DNA of 64,000 bases from Sinomicrobium pectinilyticum. GTDB taxonomy: Bacteria; Bacteroidota; Bacteroidia; Flavobacteriales; Flavobacteriaceae. The DNA lies in NCBI RefSeq assembly GCF_003725735.1, contig NZ_RJTM01000002.1:276356-340355 (forward strand), written 5' to 3'. Each line of letters starts with the position of its first letter. Within the stretch, counting starts at the first letter, position 1. The translations under genes were made by a program, and so were the position numbers. Below, piece after piece: positions 28,816 through 38,360 of this stretch. The notes beneath the pieces are model-generated. The model did not search any database. It saw nothing but the letters and a program-made list of their open reading frames with translations, and was not told the origin of the DNA.

Positions 28816-30104
28816 TTACCGAGATACTTATACTTCTGATATCGTTTGTCCTGTTACTGGCCATAGGTGTTCCGGTGGCCTGGAGCATAGGTATATCCAG
28901 CCTGGTTACCATGCTGGTTACCATAGATTCTCTTCCGGCTTTTACCACGGTGGCCCAGCGAATGGCTACCGGCCTGGATAGTTTTGCCCTGCTGGCCATT
29001 CCTTTCTTTGTACTGGCAGGCCAAATCATGAACCAGGGCGGTATAGCCGAAAGGCTTATTACATTTGCCAAGTCGCTCATAGGCTCATTGCCGGGGGGCT
29101 TGTCTTACGTAAACGTAGTTTCGGCAATGCTGTTCGGGGCTATTTCCGGTTCGGCGCTGGCCGCAACCTCCGCCATAGGCGGTATACTGGGGCCTCATAT
29201 GGAAAAAGAAGGTTATTCCAGGGAGTTTGGCGCCGCACTGAATGTAACTTCTTCGACAACAGGACTGGTTATTCCGCCTTCCAACATCCTTATTGTATAT
29301 TCACTGGCAAGTGGCGGGGTTTCCATAGCGGCCCTGTTTCTGGCAGGTTATATTCCCGGTATTCTGATGGGGCTTGCTCTCATGGCAGTTGCCGCGGTAT
29401 GGATAAAACGAAAGAAATATCCGGCAGGAGAAAGATCTACGGTAAAGCAGGTACTTACCTCTTTTTTGAATGCATTTCCCAGTCTGTTTTTGCTGGTTGT
29501 GGTTATAGGTGGTATAGTCGCCGGGATATTCACAGCTACCGAAGCGTCGGGGATTGCCGTTTTATACAGCCTGGTACTTTCCTTTGTATACAAGGAAATG
29601 GACATGAAAAAATTGTACAGAGTATTTCTGAGTTCGGCAAGGACCAATTCTATCGTAATGCTCCTTATAGCGACTTCCATGGCCATGTCATGGGTGATGT
29701 CCTACGAAGATATACCCCAGTCCGTAAGTGCGGCTTTGCTTGGGCTCAGTGATAATAAGTATGTTATCCTGCTGATGATAAACCTCATATTGCTGGTTGT
29801 AGGGATGTTTATGGATATGACCCCGGCAGTACTGATATTTACGCCCATATTTTTGCCCGTGGTGAAAGATCTGGGGGTGGACCCGGTGCATTTCGGGATC
29901 ATGATGGTAATGAATCTTTGTGTAGGACTCTGTACACCACCGGTAGGATCGGTCCTTTTTGTCGGTGTAGGCATAGCACAGACTACCATTCAAAAGGTGA
30001 TAAAGCCCCTGGTGCCACTTTTCATCGCCATGTTTATAGTGCTGTTGCTGGTTACCTATATTCCGGAAATCTCTACCTGGCTGCCTGGCCTTATGGAGGA
30101 TTAA
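28812..30104 (+). CDS. dctM: TRAP transporter large membrane subunit
   Basis: A 430-residue polytopic protein with about a dozen helices, the Na+-coupled translocation subunit. Typical segments are AIPFFVLAGQIMNQGG (near 61-76), GAISGSALAATSAIGGILGPHM (near 110) and the PPSNILIVYSLASGG motif (near 156). Together with DctP and DctQ it would use the Na+ gradient that the NQR complex at 5.4-11.4 kb helps maintain. Confidence 0.96.
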   Translation: MITEILILLISFVLLLAIGVPVAWSIGISSLVTMLVTIDSLPAFTTVAQRMATGLDSFALLAIPFFVLAGQIMNQGGIAERLITFAKSLIGSLPGGLSYVNVVSAMLFGAISGSALAATSAIGGILGPHMEKEGYSREFGAALNVTSSTTGLVIPPSNILIVYSLASGGVSIAALFLAGYIPGILMGLALMAVAAVWIKRKKYPAGERSTVKQVLTSFLNAFPSLFLLVVVIGGIVAGIFTATEASGIAVLYSLVLSFVYKEMDMKKLYRVFLSSARTNSIVMLLIATSMAMSWVMSYEDIPQSVSAALLGLSDNKYVILLMINLILLVVGMFMDMTPAVLIFTPIFLPVVKDLGVDPVHFGIMMVMNLCVGLCTPPVGSVLFVGVGIAQTTIQKVIKPLVPLFIAMFIVLLLVTYIPEISTWLPGLMED

Positions 30105-30318
30105 GCGGGGGCGTTATGTGAGTGTTATGATGCCATGACAGGCATAGGGATACCTGTAGTGCTGATAATTAAAGTGTATTTAAAACACGAATTAAACCGG
30201 TTATAATATTAAATGCCGGAGAGAATAACCGATTAACAAAAATAAACTAACTGAAATCCGGAGAGCCGGGCTGTTGTCCGCACTTCGGAGCAAGAGAAAT
30301 AAACGGATTAAAAAACAA

Positions 30319-31770
30319 ATGAAAAAACTGGACAGGAAGAGTCAGGAACTTGAAGCGAAGTTCCCGGTAAAGGTGGTGCAATTCGGTGAAGGTAACTTTT
30401 TGAGGGCCTTTGTCGATTATGTCATAGATAAGCTGAACGAAGAAGCGGATTTTCAGGCGGGAGTCGCAGTGGTCCAGCCGCTGGAGAACGGATTGGTAAA
30501 CCTTCTCAATGATCAGGACGGATTGTATACGTTGTTTATGAAAGGTGTTCAGAAGGGCGAGGAAATACAGGAAAAAAGATTAATATCCTGTATTCAGCAG
30601 GGAATTGATCCGTACGCCGGTTTTGGTGCCTACCTAGATCTGGCCGAAGAGGAAGAACTTCAGTTTGTTATTTCCAATACCACGGAAGCCGGGATAGCCT
30701 TTGAAGAGAAAGACACGCCCGATATGCAGCCACCTTCTTCTTTCCCGGGGAAACTAACGGTGCTGTTACACCGCAGGTTTAAGCATTTTAAGGGAGACCC
30801 GGCGAAAGGACTGACGATCATTCCTTGTGAACTTATCAATAACAATGCTGATGCCCTGAAGGAAATTATCCTGAAGTATGTGGAATTGTGGGAACTTGGC
30901 AGCGAATTTAAAGACTGGATAGAACAGCACAACAGTTTTCATAATACCCTGGTAGACCGTATTGTTCCCGGATATCCCAAAGATCAACTCGGGGAATTCC
31001 AGGGCCAGTTGTCTTATGAAGATAAACTGATGGTATCTGCCGAAACCTTTTTGCTGTGGGTTATAGAAGGCAAAGAGGAACTGACGGCAAAAATACCGCT
31101 GGACAAAGCCGGACTGGACATAAAAATAGTGGATAGCATACAACCTTATCGCACCCGTAAAGTGCGTATACTGAACGGAGCACATACGGCGATGGTGCCG
31201 TTTTCACTCCTGTACGGCAACGAAACCGTAAAAGAGACTATTGACGACGGGTTTACAGGCGGTTTTGTAAAGGATGTGGTATTTGATGAGATCATTCCAA
31301 CACTTGATATGGATGAAACGGAACTCCGGGATTTTGCGGAACAGGTAATGGACCGCTTCCGGAACCCGTTTATAAAGCATCGGCTGGCAAGTATAGCTCT
31401 CAATTCGGTTTCCAAATTCAAGGTAAGGGTGTTGCCCAGCCTTACGGAATATTACCGGCGAAAAGGTGAACTTCCGGTAAACCTGGTATACGCCATGGCA
31501 TGCCTGATCCGTTTTTACAAAGGGGAATGGAAAGGTGCCGGCCTGCCGGTACAGGACAGTAACGATATCGTAAAGGCTTTTGAAGAAGCATGGGAGCTCC
31601 CGGGATATGGAGAGACGGTAAACAGTATACTCGGCAATACGTATTTCTGGGATGAGGACCTGACAAAAACGGCCCCCGGACTTGAAGATGCCGTAGCCGC
31701 CGCCCTGGAGAATATCGAAGAACACGGTGTGGAAAAAGGCCTGGAGAAATACAGGGAAACAGCCGTGTAA
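30319..31770 (+). CDS. uxaB: Tagaturonate reductase
   Basis: About 483 residues from the ATG at 30319 (MKKLDRKSQELEAKFPVKVV); an in-frame TTG at 30274 is less likely. The nucleotide-binding segment VVQFGEGNFLRAFVDYVID is near residues 19-37, and the catalytic region includes RTRKVRILNGAHTAMVPF (about 288-305), as in the mannitol-dehydrogenase superfamily. It reduces D-tagaturonate to D-altronate with NADH. Length matches E. coli UxaB. A 214-base spacer separates it from dctM. Confidence 0.94.
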   Translation: MKKLDRKSQELEAKFPVKVVQFGEGNFLRAFVDYVIDKLNEEADFQAGVAVVQPLENGLVNLLNDQDGLYTLFMKGVQKGEEIQEKRLISCIQQGIDPYAGFGAYLDLAEEEELQFVISNTTEAGIAFEEKDTPDMQPPSSFPGKLTVLLHRRFKHFKGDPAKGLTIIPCELINNNADALKEIILKYVELWELGSEFKDWIEQHNSFHNTLVDRIVPGYPKDQLGEFQGQLSYEDKLMVSAETFLLWVIEGKEELTAKIPLDKAGLDIKIVDSIQPYRTRKVRILNGAHTAMVPFSLLYGNETVKETIDDGFTGGFVKDVVFDEIIPTLDMDETELRDFAEQVMDRFRNPFIKHRLASIALNSVSKFKVRVLPSLTEYYRRKGELPVNLVYAMACLIRFYKGEWKGAGLPVQDSNDIVKAFEEAWELPGYGETVNSILGNTYFWDEDLTKTAPGLEDAVAAALENIEEHGVEKGLEKYRETAV

Positions 31771-31868
31771 ATGAGGGCTGAGGTATGGGAAAACGGGTTT
31801 AAGGGCAAAGTAAAACCCCTGTCTCCCGTGCCGGATGCAGTTGTTCAGAACTAAAAAATGGATTGAAG

Positions 31869-33485
31869 ATGAAAACGAAATTAATTAAAGTACACCCGGA
31901 GGATAATGTAGCTGTAGCCTTGTCAGATCTGAAGGCAGGCGAAACAGTGACCTTCGAAGGGAGTGATATCCGGGTGATATCCGATAGCAGGGCGAAACAT
32001 AAAATAGCGCTTACGGACCTGGAAGAAGGGGACCGGATACTGATGTATGGTGTGCTTGTGGGGAAGGCCAGTGAATATATTCCCAAAGGAGGTCTTTTAA
32101 CCACGGAGAACGTGAAGCACCAGAGCGGTAAAGTTTCCGGAAAAACGGAAACCACTTCCTGGAAAGCCCCGGATATAACCCGGTGGAAAGACAGGACCTT
32201 TATGGGATACCCCAGAGAGGACGGACAGGTAGGAACAGCCAATGTATGGCTCTTCTTCCCTCTGGTATTTTGTGAAAACCGGAATATAGAATTACTGAAA
32301 GATGTTTTCGAAAAAGAACTGTCCTATTACAAGACCAACAGCCAAAGGCTCCTGCTCCGTAGCCTGATAAGCGGGGATACCGGGAAAACCCCCGTTATGG
32401 AAGAAGAGCGGGACAAAGGGATCTTTGATAACATAGAAGTAAGGTTTATCACCCATCAGGGAGGTTGCGGAGGTATCCGGCAGGATTCCGTAACACTGGC
32501 CAGGCTTCTGGCAGGGTATGTGAATAATCCGAATGTAGCCGGTGCAACGGTACTCAGCCTCGGATGTCAGAACCTGCAGATAGATATTTTCCAGGCAGCG
32601 GTAAAAAAGATCAATCCCGATCTCAAAAAGCCCGTCCTTATTTACGAGCAACAGAAGATGGGCACCGTAGAGGATATGCTCAATACCATAATCAGGGAAT
32701 CTTTTGAGGCCATTAAAGAAGCAGATAAGATAAAACGGATACCCGCACCTTTGTCTAAGCTTAAAGTGGGGCTGGAGTGCGGAGGTTCTGACGGATTTTC
32801 CGGGATTTCCGCCAATCCCGCACTGGGCTATGCCTCAGATCTGCTGGCTGCCCTCGGAGGATCTCCCGTACTTTCCGAATTCCCCGAGTTGTGCGGGGTA
32901 GAGCAGGAACTTGTTAACCGTTGTGTGGAAGATGAAGATGCGGAAAAATTCCTGGCCCTTATGAAAGCCTATGAGCAATCGGCCATAGATGCCGGTTCCG
33001 GTTTTGATATGAACCCTTCCCCGGGGAATATCCGCGATGGTCTCATTACCGATGCCATGAAGTCGGCAGGGGCAGCCAAAAAGGGAGGTACTTCTCCCGT
33101 AACTGCTGTTCTGGATTATACGGAATATGTAACCAAACCCGGGCTCAACCTGTTGTGTACACCCGGAAACGATGTGGAAAGTACTACTGGGCTGGCAGGT
33201 TCCGGGGCAAACATCATTGTATTTACTACCGGATTGGGGACACCTACGGGTAATCCCGTTACCCCGGTTGTCAAGGTCTCTTCCAATACCGAACTGGTAC
33301 GTAAAATGCCCGATATTATCGATGTGGATACGGGAGCCGTGATACGGGGAGAGAAATCTATCGAAGAAATGGGGGAGGAAATATTAGAATTTATCGTGCG
33401 TGTGGCAAGTGGCGAAGAAAAGACAAAGGCCATGCAACTGGACCAGAATGATTTTATCCCCTGGAAAAGGGGTGTTTCCCTGTAA
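31869..33485 (+). CDS. uxaA: Altronate dehydratase
   Basis: About 538 residues from the ATG at 31869. The N-terminal 80 residues form the SAF domain (LIKVHPEDNVAVALSDLKAG), and the catalytic region carries the conserved THQGGCGGIRQD block near residue 196 with iron-ligand cysteines, then LGCQN, GLECGGSDGFSG and CTPGNDVESTTG. It dehydrates D-altronate to KDG, joining the kduI/kduD route. Last gene of the operon; a strong terminator follows 18 bases after the stop. Confidence 0.96.
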   Translation: MKTKLIKVHPEDNVAVALSDLKAGETVTFEGSDIRVISDSRAKHKIALTDLEEGDRILMYGVLVGKASEYIPKGGLLTTENVKHQSGKVSGKTETTSWKAPDITRWKDRTFMGYPREDGQVGTANVWLFFPLVFCENRNIELLKDVFEKELSYYKTNSQRLLLRSLISGDTGKTPVMEEERDKGIFDNIEVRFITHQGGCGGIRQDSVTLARLLAGYVNNPNVAGATVLSLGCQNLQIDIFQAAVKKINPDLKKPVLIYEQQKMGTVEDMLNTIIRESFEAIKEADKIKRIPAPLSKLKVGLECGGSDGFSGISANPALGYASDLLAALGGSPVLSEFPELCGVEQELVNRCVEDEDAEKFLALMKAYEQSAIDAGSGFDMNPSPGNIRDGLITDAMKSAGAAKKGGTSPVTAVLDYTEYVTKPGLNLLCTPGNDVESTTGLAGSGANIIVFTTGLGTPTGNPVTPVVKVSSNTELVRKMPDIIDVDTGAVIRGEKSIEEMGEEILEFIVRVASGEEKTKAMQLDQNDFIPWKRGVSL

Positions 33486-33503
33486 GGTGAGGAGCGAATT
33501 TAA

Positions 33504-33556
33504 AAAACTGAGGTGCCCGGATAATTATTATCCGGGCACCTCAGTTTTTACAGTTT
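33504..33556 (+). terminator. Strong terminator of the uronate operon
   Basis: A perfect 20-bp stem (33504-33523 with 33529-33548) around a 5-base loop, flanked by A and T runs. It can work in both directions, but its T-run and position suit the end of uxaA. The 245 bases between it and the lacI-type gene hold no gene I can support. Confidence 0.93.
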
Positions 33557-33801
33557 TTTTGGATTCTGTCAGATCAGGAGCAGGAAGGCCCCGGGCCCCG
33601 GTTCAATTGTGCCTTGTGTTTGTAAATTAAAAAACCTAAACTCTAAAAGAAGTGGGATGAATTGGAAAAGCTATGCTGTTTTAGTGGTTGCCTCTGGCTT
33701 ATTTCAGCATGCTAATCATATTTTGCTGCGGAAAGGTCCGTTTAAGCATTCTGCAGGTATCATTTGCCTTGCCTCGGGCTTGATTGTTTAAAGGTGCCCT
33801 G

Positions 33802-34827
33802 TTATTCCCTGCCTGTCCGGTTGGAAGAATCCCGGATAATAAGCTGGGGAGAAAGGACCACTTTCTTTTCGATGGCAACCGATATTTCCTCGTCTATCTG
33901 TTCAAGAAAGACCCGTGCGGACATCTTTCCCATCTTAATGGGGGTTTGGTCTACGGTTGTCATGGTAGGTTCCGTGTACTGGGTAAAAGATTCGTTACTG
34001 AAGCCGGAAATACATATATCTTCCGGTACTCTTATGCCGGTTTTTTTTAGTTCCTGTACAGCACCGAGGGCCGTAAAGTCACTGGAAGAGAAGATGGCAT
34101 CCGGTGGTTCCGGAAGTTTCATGAGTTTTTTAACCGCAGCAGTACCCGATTCCACCTTACTGTTAGTCTGGACTATATAGTCTTTGCTGTAAGGGAGGTT
34201 ATAATCGGTCAGCGCCTTCAGGTAACCATTATAGCGGTCTTTATAGATTTCCAGGTTTATATTCCCCATAAAATGGGCTATGCGTTTACACCCCTGCCGG
34301 ATAAGATGTTCCACAGACATATATGCCCCGTTGAAGTCATCGATAGTAACAGAACTAACCCCGGGCAGGTTTTTTTTACGGTCAAAGAATATGAGGGGGA
34401 TTCCCTTTTGCAACACGCGGTCTATATGCAAAGTGTCTTTGGTCGTTTTGGAAACGGACATGAAAATACCGTCAACCTGGGCATTGAGCAGTGTATTGAT
34501 GTTCTGGACCTCACTTTTGGCATCGTCGCGGGTCTGGCATATAATAACATGATATCCGTGCGGATACAGCTCTTCTTCGATACCGCGGATTACGGAGGAA
34601 AAGAAACTCCGGTCCATATAAGGTACGAGTATCCCCACCGTATTGCTCTTCCCGCTTTTAAGGGCCAGGGCCAGTGTATTCTGCTCGTAATTCATTTCCG
34701 CGGCAGTCTTCATAACCAGTTCCCGCGTTTTAAGACTTATCTTCGGATTGTTATTCAGTGCCCTGGAAACTGTGGCCGCACTGATATTGAGTTTTTTGGA
34801 AATATCGTAAATGGTAACCTTGTTCAT
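33802..34827 (-). CDS. LacI-family transcriptional regulator of uronate/pectin genes
   Basis: A 341-residue repressor-type protein. Residues 4-24 (VTIYDISKKLNISAATVSRAL) form the LacI helix-turn-helix, followed by the hinge (NNNPKISLKTRELVMKTAAEMNY) and a periplasmic-binding-protein-like effector domain. It sits between the catabolic operon and the pectinase genes, and near-identical palindromes lie at both promoters (22036 and 35032), so it very likely controls both. The effector is probably KDG or another uronate intermediate, by analogy with known uronate regulators; that is inference. Confidence 0.9.
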   Translation of the reverse strand: MNKVTIYDISKKLNISAATVSRALNNNPKISLKTRELVMKTAAEMNYEQNTLALALKSGKSNTVGILVPYMDRSFFSSVIRGIEEELYPHGYHVIICQTRDDAKSEVQNINTLLNAQVDGIFMSVSKTTKDTLHIDRVLQKGIPLIFFDRKKNLPGVSSVTIDDFNGAYMSVEHLIRQGCKRIAHFMGNINLEIYKDRYNGYLKALTDYNLPYSKDYIVQTNSKVESGTAAVKKLMKLPEPPDAIFSSSDFTALGAVQELKKTGIRVPEDICISGFSNESFTQYTEPTMTTVDQTPIKMGKMSARVFLEQIDEEISVAIEKKVVLSPQLIIRDSSNRTGRE

Positions 34828-35001
34828 CGGTTTTGTTATCTTAATCTATATGCCCGTTCTTACCTAATTGACAGCTTATTATCAGGACAAAGATGCATAA
34901 AAAAAGTTAATTGACAGCCGGGGGCCGTGGTCTTCTCGTATTTACATTTCCGTCCGGGTATCGTACCGGTCACTTTTTTTTAAATCATCAGCAAAAAAAG
35001 T

Positions 35002-35031
35002 TTGTGTATATTGCGAAAAGACATAATTTAG
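35002..35031 (+). promoter_or_regulatory. Predicted promoter of the pectinase genes
   Basis: TTG at 35002-35004, a 19-base spacer, then TAATTTAG at 35024-35031, which matches 7 of 8 positions of TAnnTTTG in pattern form. Spacing fits the Bacteroidota consensus. The operator follows with no gap, so the start site is inside the repressor site. Confidence 0.65.
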
Positions 35032-35045
35032 TGTAATCGATTACA
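35032..35045. promoter_or_regulatory. LacI-type operator, pectinase copy
   Basis: TGTAATCGATTACA is a perfect 14-base palindrome 18 bases before the pectin methylesterase ATG, placed over the predicted transcription start. It is the twin of the site at 22036. Confidence 0.78.
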
Positions 35046-35062
35046 AAAATTTTCTAAATATA

Positions 35063-36055
35063 ATGAATTCTTTCAAAATGAAGTACAGGCTCACCACAGT
35101 TTTGTTATTGTTTGGGTTTTTTTGCGCAATCCAGGCTTCGAATGACAAGGAATTTGATTTCGTGGTGGATAAAAACGGGGGCGGGGATTTTAAAACGGTA
35201 AGAGAGGCCATAAATGCCGTACCGGATTACAGGAAGAAGGAAACAAAGATATTGATAAAGAATGGCGAGTATAAAGAAAAACTCGTCTTACCGGCCTCCA
35301 AGACCAATGTTACTTTTATAGGAGAGAGTATGACATACACTATCCTCACCTATGATGATTACGCATCCAAAAAGAACATTTTCGGAGAGGAAATAGGAAC
35401 TTCAGGCTCTTCTTCCTTTTTTGTTTTTGCAGATGATTTCAAAGCCAAAAATATCACATTCCGGAATAGCGCCGGACACGTGGGGCAGGCCGTAGCCATA
35501 CGGATAGAAGGTGACAGGGCCATTTTTGAAAATTGTAAGTTTCTGGGCAACCAGGATACGCTTTATCTGCACGGTAAAAAAAGCAGGCAATACTATAAAA
35601 ACTGTTACATCGAAGGGACTGTCGATTTTATATTCGGCTGGTCTACGGCGGTTTTTGAGAGTTGTGTGATAAACTGTAAAGGAAAAGGCTATGTCACTGC
35701 TGCCTCTACTCCGGAAGAATCCGAATACGGTTTTGTATTTCTCAACTGCAGAATCACCGGGAGGGGGAACAGTACTTTCTATCTGGGAAGGCCCTGGCGC
35801 CCGTATGCCAAAACGGTTTTTATCAACTGCTACCTCAGTAAACATGTAAAGCCAGAAGGCTGGCATAACTGGGACAAGCCGGAAACGCAACTGACGGCAT
35901 TTTATGCCGAGTACAATTCTATGGGTCCCGGAGCAAATACGGAAGAGAGAGTACCGTGGTCCTGTCAGTTATCCGATACGGAGGTGGAAAATTATACTGT
36001 AGAAAACATATTAAAAGGGGAAGATGACTGGAACCCGGAAAAAATAAAATTGTAA
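35063..36055 (+). CDS. Pectin methylesterase (CE8), secreted
   Basis: A 330-residue right-handed beta-helix enzyme that removes methyl groups from pectin galacturonates, opening the chain to the GH28 enzyme encoded next. An N-terminal signal peptide (LTTVLLLFGFFCAIQAS) is clear. CE8 motifs are all present: GQAVAI, NQDTLY near residue 166, DFIFGWSTAVF near 188 (one catalytic Asp), and LGRPWRPYAKTVF near 236 (substrate-binding Arg and Trp). The operator upstream puts it under the same control as uronate catabolism. Confidence 0.95.
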   Translation: MNSFKMKYRLTTVLLLFGFFCAIQASNDKEFDFVVDKNGGGDFKTVREAINAVPDYRKKETKILIKNGEYKEKLVLPASKTNVTFIGESMTYTILTYDDYASKKNIFGEEIGTSGSSSFFVFADDFKAKNITFRNSAGHVGQAVAIRIEGDRAIFENCKFLGNQDTLYLHGKKSRQYYKNCYIEGTVDFIFGWSTAVFESCVINCKGKGYVTAASTPEESEYGFVFLNCRITGRGNSTFYLGRPWRPYAKTVFINCYLSKHVKPEGWHNWDKPETQLTAFYAEYNSMGPGANTEERVPWSCQLSDTEVENYTVENILKGEDDWNPEKIKL

Positions 36056-36089
36056 ACAGAACTAAAAACCAAAACTTTATTATATAACA

Positions 36090-37790
36090 ATGTTTAGCAT
36101 AAACCGAACGAAGTTACCGGTACTCTTTTTGGTGCCGGCAGTTATATTGGCCGTCGCAAATAAAACATTTGCCCAGAGCGCAGGGGACACGGATATCTAT
36201 TCCGGTATAGAATTTAAAATGTCCGAAGTAAAAGAGCCCCGTTTTCCGGATTACAAAGTCAGTATTGAGTTTTTCGGAGCCGAAAGCGGCGGGGTCGTAA
36301 AAAATACCAGGGCATTCACCAATGCTATCGGCCATGTGTCCGAAAAAGGAGGCGGCACGGTGGTTATTCCCCGCGGAATGTGGCTTACCGGCCCGATAAC
36401 GCTTAAAAGTAATGTGGAACTGCATGCGGAAGAAGGAGCACTGGTAATCTTCAGTGATGATTTTGATGATTACCCGCTGGTAAATACCAGTTTTGAAGGG
36501 CTCAACACTTACAGATGCCAATCGCCGATCAACGGACGGAACCTGGAAAATATAGCCATTACGGGAAAAGGTATATTCGACGGTAACGGAGATGCCTGGA
36601 GACCGGTAAAGTCGGGTAAAATGACTGCAGCCCAATGGAAGAAAAAAATAAAATCCGGCGGTGTGCTCAGCGATGACGGTAAAATATGGTACCCTTCCGA
36701 AAAGTCGAAAAGAGGGGACAGTAAAAATAATTTTAATGTACCGGATTTTAAAAGCAAGGCCGGGTTTGAAACAGTGAAGGATTATCTGCGCCCCGTGATG
36801 GTAAGTCTCGTAGGATGTAAAAAGGTATTGCTGGACGGGCCTACCTTTCAGAATTCACCGGCGTGGAACCTGCATCCGCTGATGTGCGAAGATCTCACCT
36901 TACGCAATCTTACCGTAAGGAACCCCTGGTATTCTCAAAACGGGGACGGACTGGACCTGGAATCCTGTAAAAATGTGGTTATCTATAACAACTCCTTTGA
37001 CGTTGGAGATGATGCTATCTGTTTTAAGTCGGGGAAAGATAAGGATGGCAGGGATCGCGGCATTGCAACCGAAAATGTCATTGTTAAAAACAATGTCGTA
37101 TACCACGGGCACGGGGGCTTTGTCATAGGAAGTGAGATGTCAGGCGGCGTGCGTAATGTCCATGTGAGCAATTGTACTTTTATCGGTACGGATGTGGGGC
37201 TGCGTTTTAAAAGTACACGCGGACGGGGAGGTATTGTGGAGAATATCTATATCTCCGGTATCGATATGAAAGACATTCCCACCGAGACTATCCGGTTCAA
37301 CATGTTCTACGGAGGCAATTCCCCTTTGCTGGAAGAAGACCAGGATGCGGAAACAGAAGCCCGGGACGGGAATCGGGAACCGGTGACCGAGGAAACGCCG
37401 GTATTTCGGGATATCTACATGAAGAATATCACTGCGGTAAACTCGGAAACAGCGGCCTTCTTCATGGGACTACCCGAAATGAAACTGAAGAATGTACACC
37501 TGGAAAATGCTTACTTCGAAACACGAAACGGTATTACCATGATCGATACGGATAACCTTTCCCTAAAAAATGTTACCGTTACAAATAAAGAAGGAGTGCC
37601 GTTAACGATTCATAATGGGAAAAACATACAACTCCGGGAGGTAAAAGTCAACGCGGAACATAAAACATCGCTGAAAATATCCGGTAAGGAAAACGGTACC
37701 ATATCCGTGGAATCAGGGAATATTACGGAAGACAGGATTACTTCTGAAGATCACAACAACACCGGGAAGGTCCTGAAGTTTAAAAAATAA
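36090..37790 (+). CDS. GH28 polygalacturonase, secreted
   Basis: A 566-residue beta-helix hydrolase that releases galacturonate from polygalacturonan. The signal peptide ends near AVANKTFAQ. GH28 active-site blocks are found in order: NGDGLDLES (about residue 286, in place of the common NTDG), GDDAICFKSGKD (about 305), HGHGGFVIGSE (about 339) and RFKSTRGRGG (about 372). The length and N-terminal extra sheet resemble exo-acting or Bacteroidota-type GH28. It follows the methylesterase by 34 bases and shares its promoter. Confidence 0.95.
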   Translation: MFSINRTKLPVLFLVPAVILAVANKTFAQSAGDTDIYSGIEFKMSEVKEPRFPDYKVSIEFFGAESGGVVKNTRAFTNAIGHVSEKGGGTVVIPRGMWLTGPITLKSNVELHAEEGALVIFSDDFDDYPLVNTSFEGLNTYRCQSPINGRNLENIAITGKGIFDGNGDAWRPVKSGKMTAAQWKKKIKSGGVLSDDGKIWYPSEKSKRGDSKNNFNVPDFKSKAGFETVKDYLRPVMVSLVGCKKVLLDGPTFQNSPAWNLHPLMCEDLTLRNLTVRNPWYSQNGDGLDLESCKNVVIYNNSFDVGDDAICFKSGKDKDGRDRGIATENVIVKNNVVYHGHGGFVIGSEMSGGVRNVHVSNCTFIGTDVGLRFKSTRGRGGIVENIYISGIDMKDIPTETIRFNMFYGGNSPLLEEDQDAETEARDGNREPVTEETPVFRDIYMKNITAVNSETAAFFMGLPEMKLKNVHLENAYFETRNGITMIDTDNLSLKNVTVTNKEGVPLTIHNGKNIQLREVKVNAEHKTSLKISGKENGTISVESGNITEDRITSEDHNNTGKVLKFKK

Positions 37791-38008
37791 CAACATACCT
37801 CGTCTGCATAATCATTCCCATACAAAGGACATAGACGCGGGACTGCCCGGTTTTCCAGTGCAATTATTCCGTATTATTTGATACTGAAAGGTGATAAAAA
37901 CTGAGGAAACAGGGGGTAGGTGCGGATATTTCGGCCTAAGGCAGACAAGTACTTCCGGATATAACAAAATCATTGTTTTTAAATCCGGTGACTTAGCCGC
38001 TTATTTCA

Positions 38009-38016
38009 TAAATTTG
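38009..38016 (+). promoter_or_regulatory. Predicted -7 element of ferredoxin gene
   Basis: TAAATTTG is a full TAnnTTTG match 20 bases before the ATG at 38037. Confidence 0.5.
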
Positions 38017-38036
38017 CATTTTTGAAATTACGAGTA

Positions 38037-38357
38037 ATGTCCGATATAAAGATTAAGATCAAAGACAGGGAAGGTGTGGTACATGAACTGGATGCACCTA
38101 CCGATATGGCCATGAACATCATGGAATTGTGCAAAGCATATGAACTGCCGGTAGAAGGTACCTGCGGCGGGATGGCCATGTGCGCTTCCTGTCAGTGTTA
38201 TGTCCTTTCCGGACATTCCCTGCCCGAAATGGGGCCCGATGAAGAGGCAATGCTTTTTGAGGCATTTCATGTAAAGGACAACAGTCGTCTGGGATGTCAG
38301 TTACCCATTACCGAAGATATGGACGGACTGGAGCTGGAACTTGCTCCGGAATCCTGA
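38037..38357 (+). CDS. fdx: ISC-type 2Fe-2S ferredoxin
   Basis: A 106-residue adrenodoxin-like ferredoxin from the ATG at 38037. Three cluster ligands are in the segment CGGMAMCASC (C-x5-C-x2-C, about residues 42-51), and the fourth is in RLGCQLP near residue 86. It carries single electrons to cytoplasmic partners such as iron-sulfur assembly or monooxygenases; no partner is encoded next to it. Monocistronic, convergent with the DUF3050 gene. Confidence 0.92.
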   Translation: MSDIKIKIKDREGVVHELDAPTDMAMNIMELCKAYELPVEGTCGGMAMCASCQCYVLSGHSLPEMGPDEEAMLFEAFHVKDNSRLGCQLPITEDMDGLELELAPES

Positions 38358-38360
38358 GTC

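Noticed and set aside
33609..33791. 60-codon plus-strand frame between the operon terminator and lacI-type gene
   Set aside because: No start context or conservation features; composition resembles the surrounding non-coding DNA.
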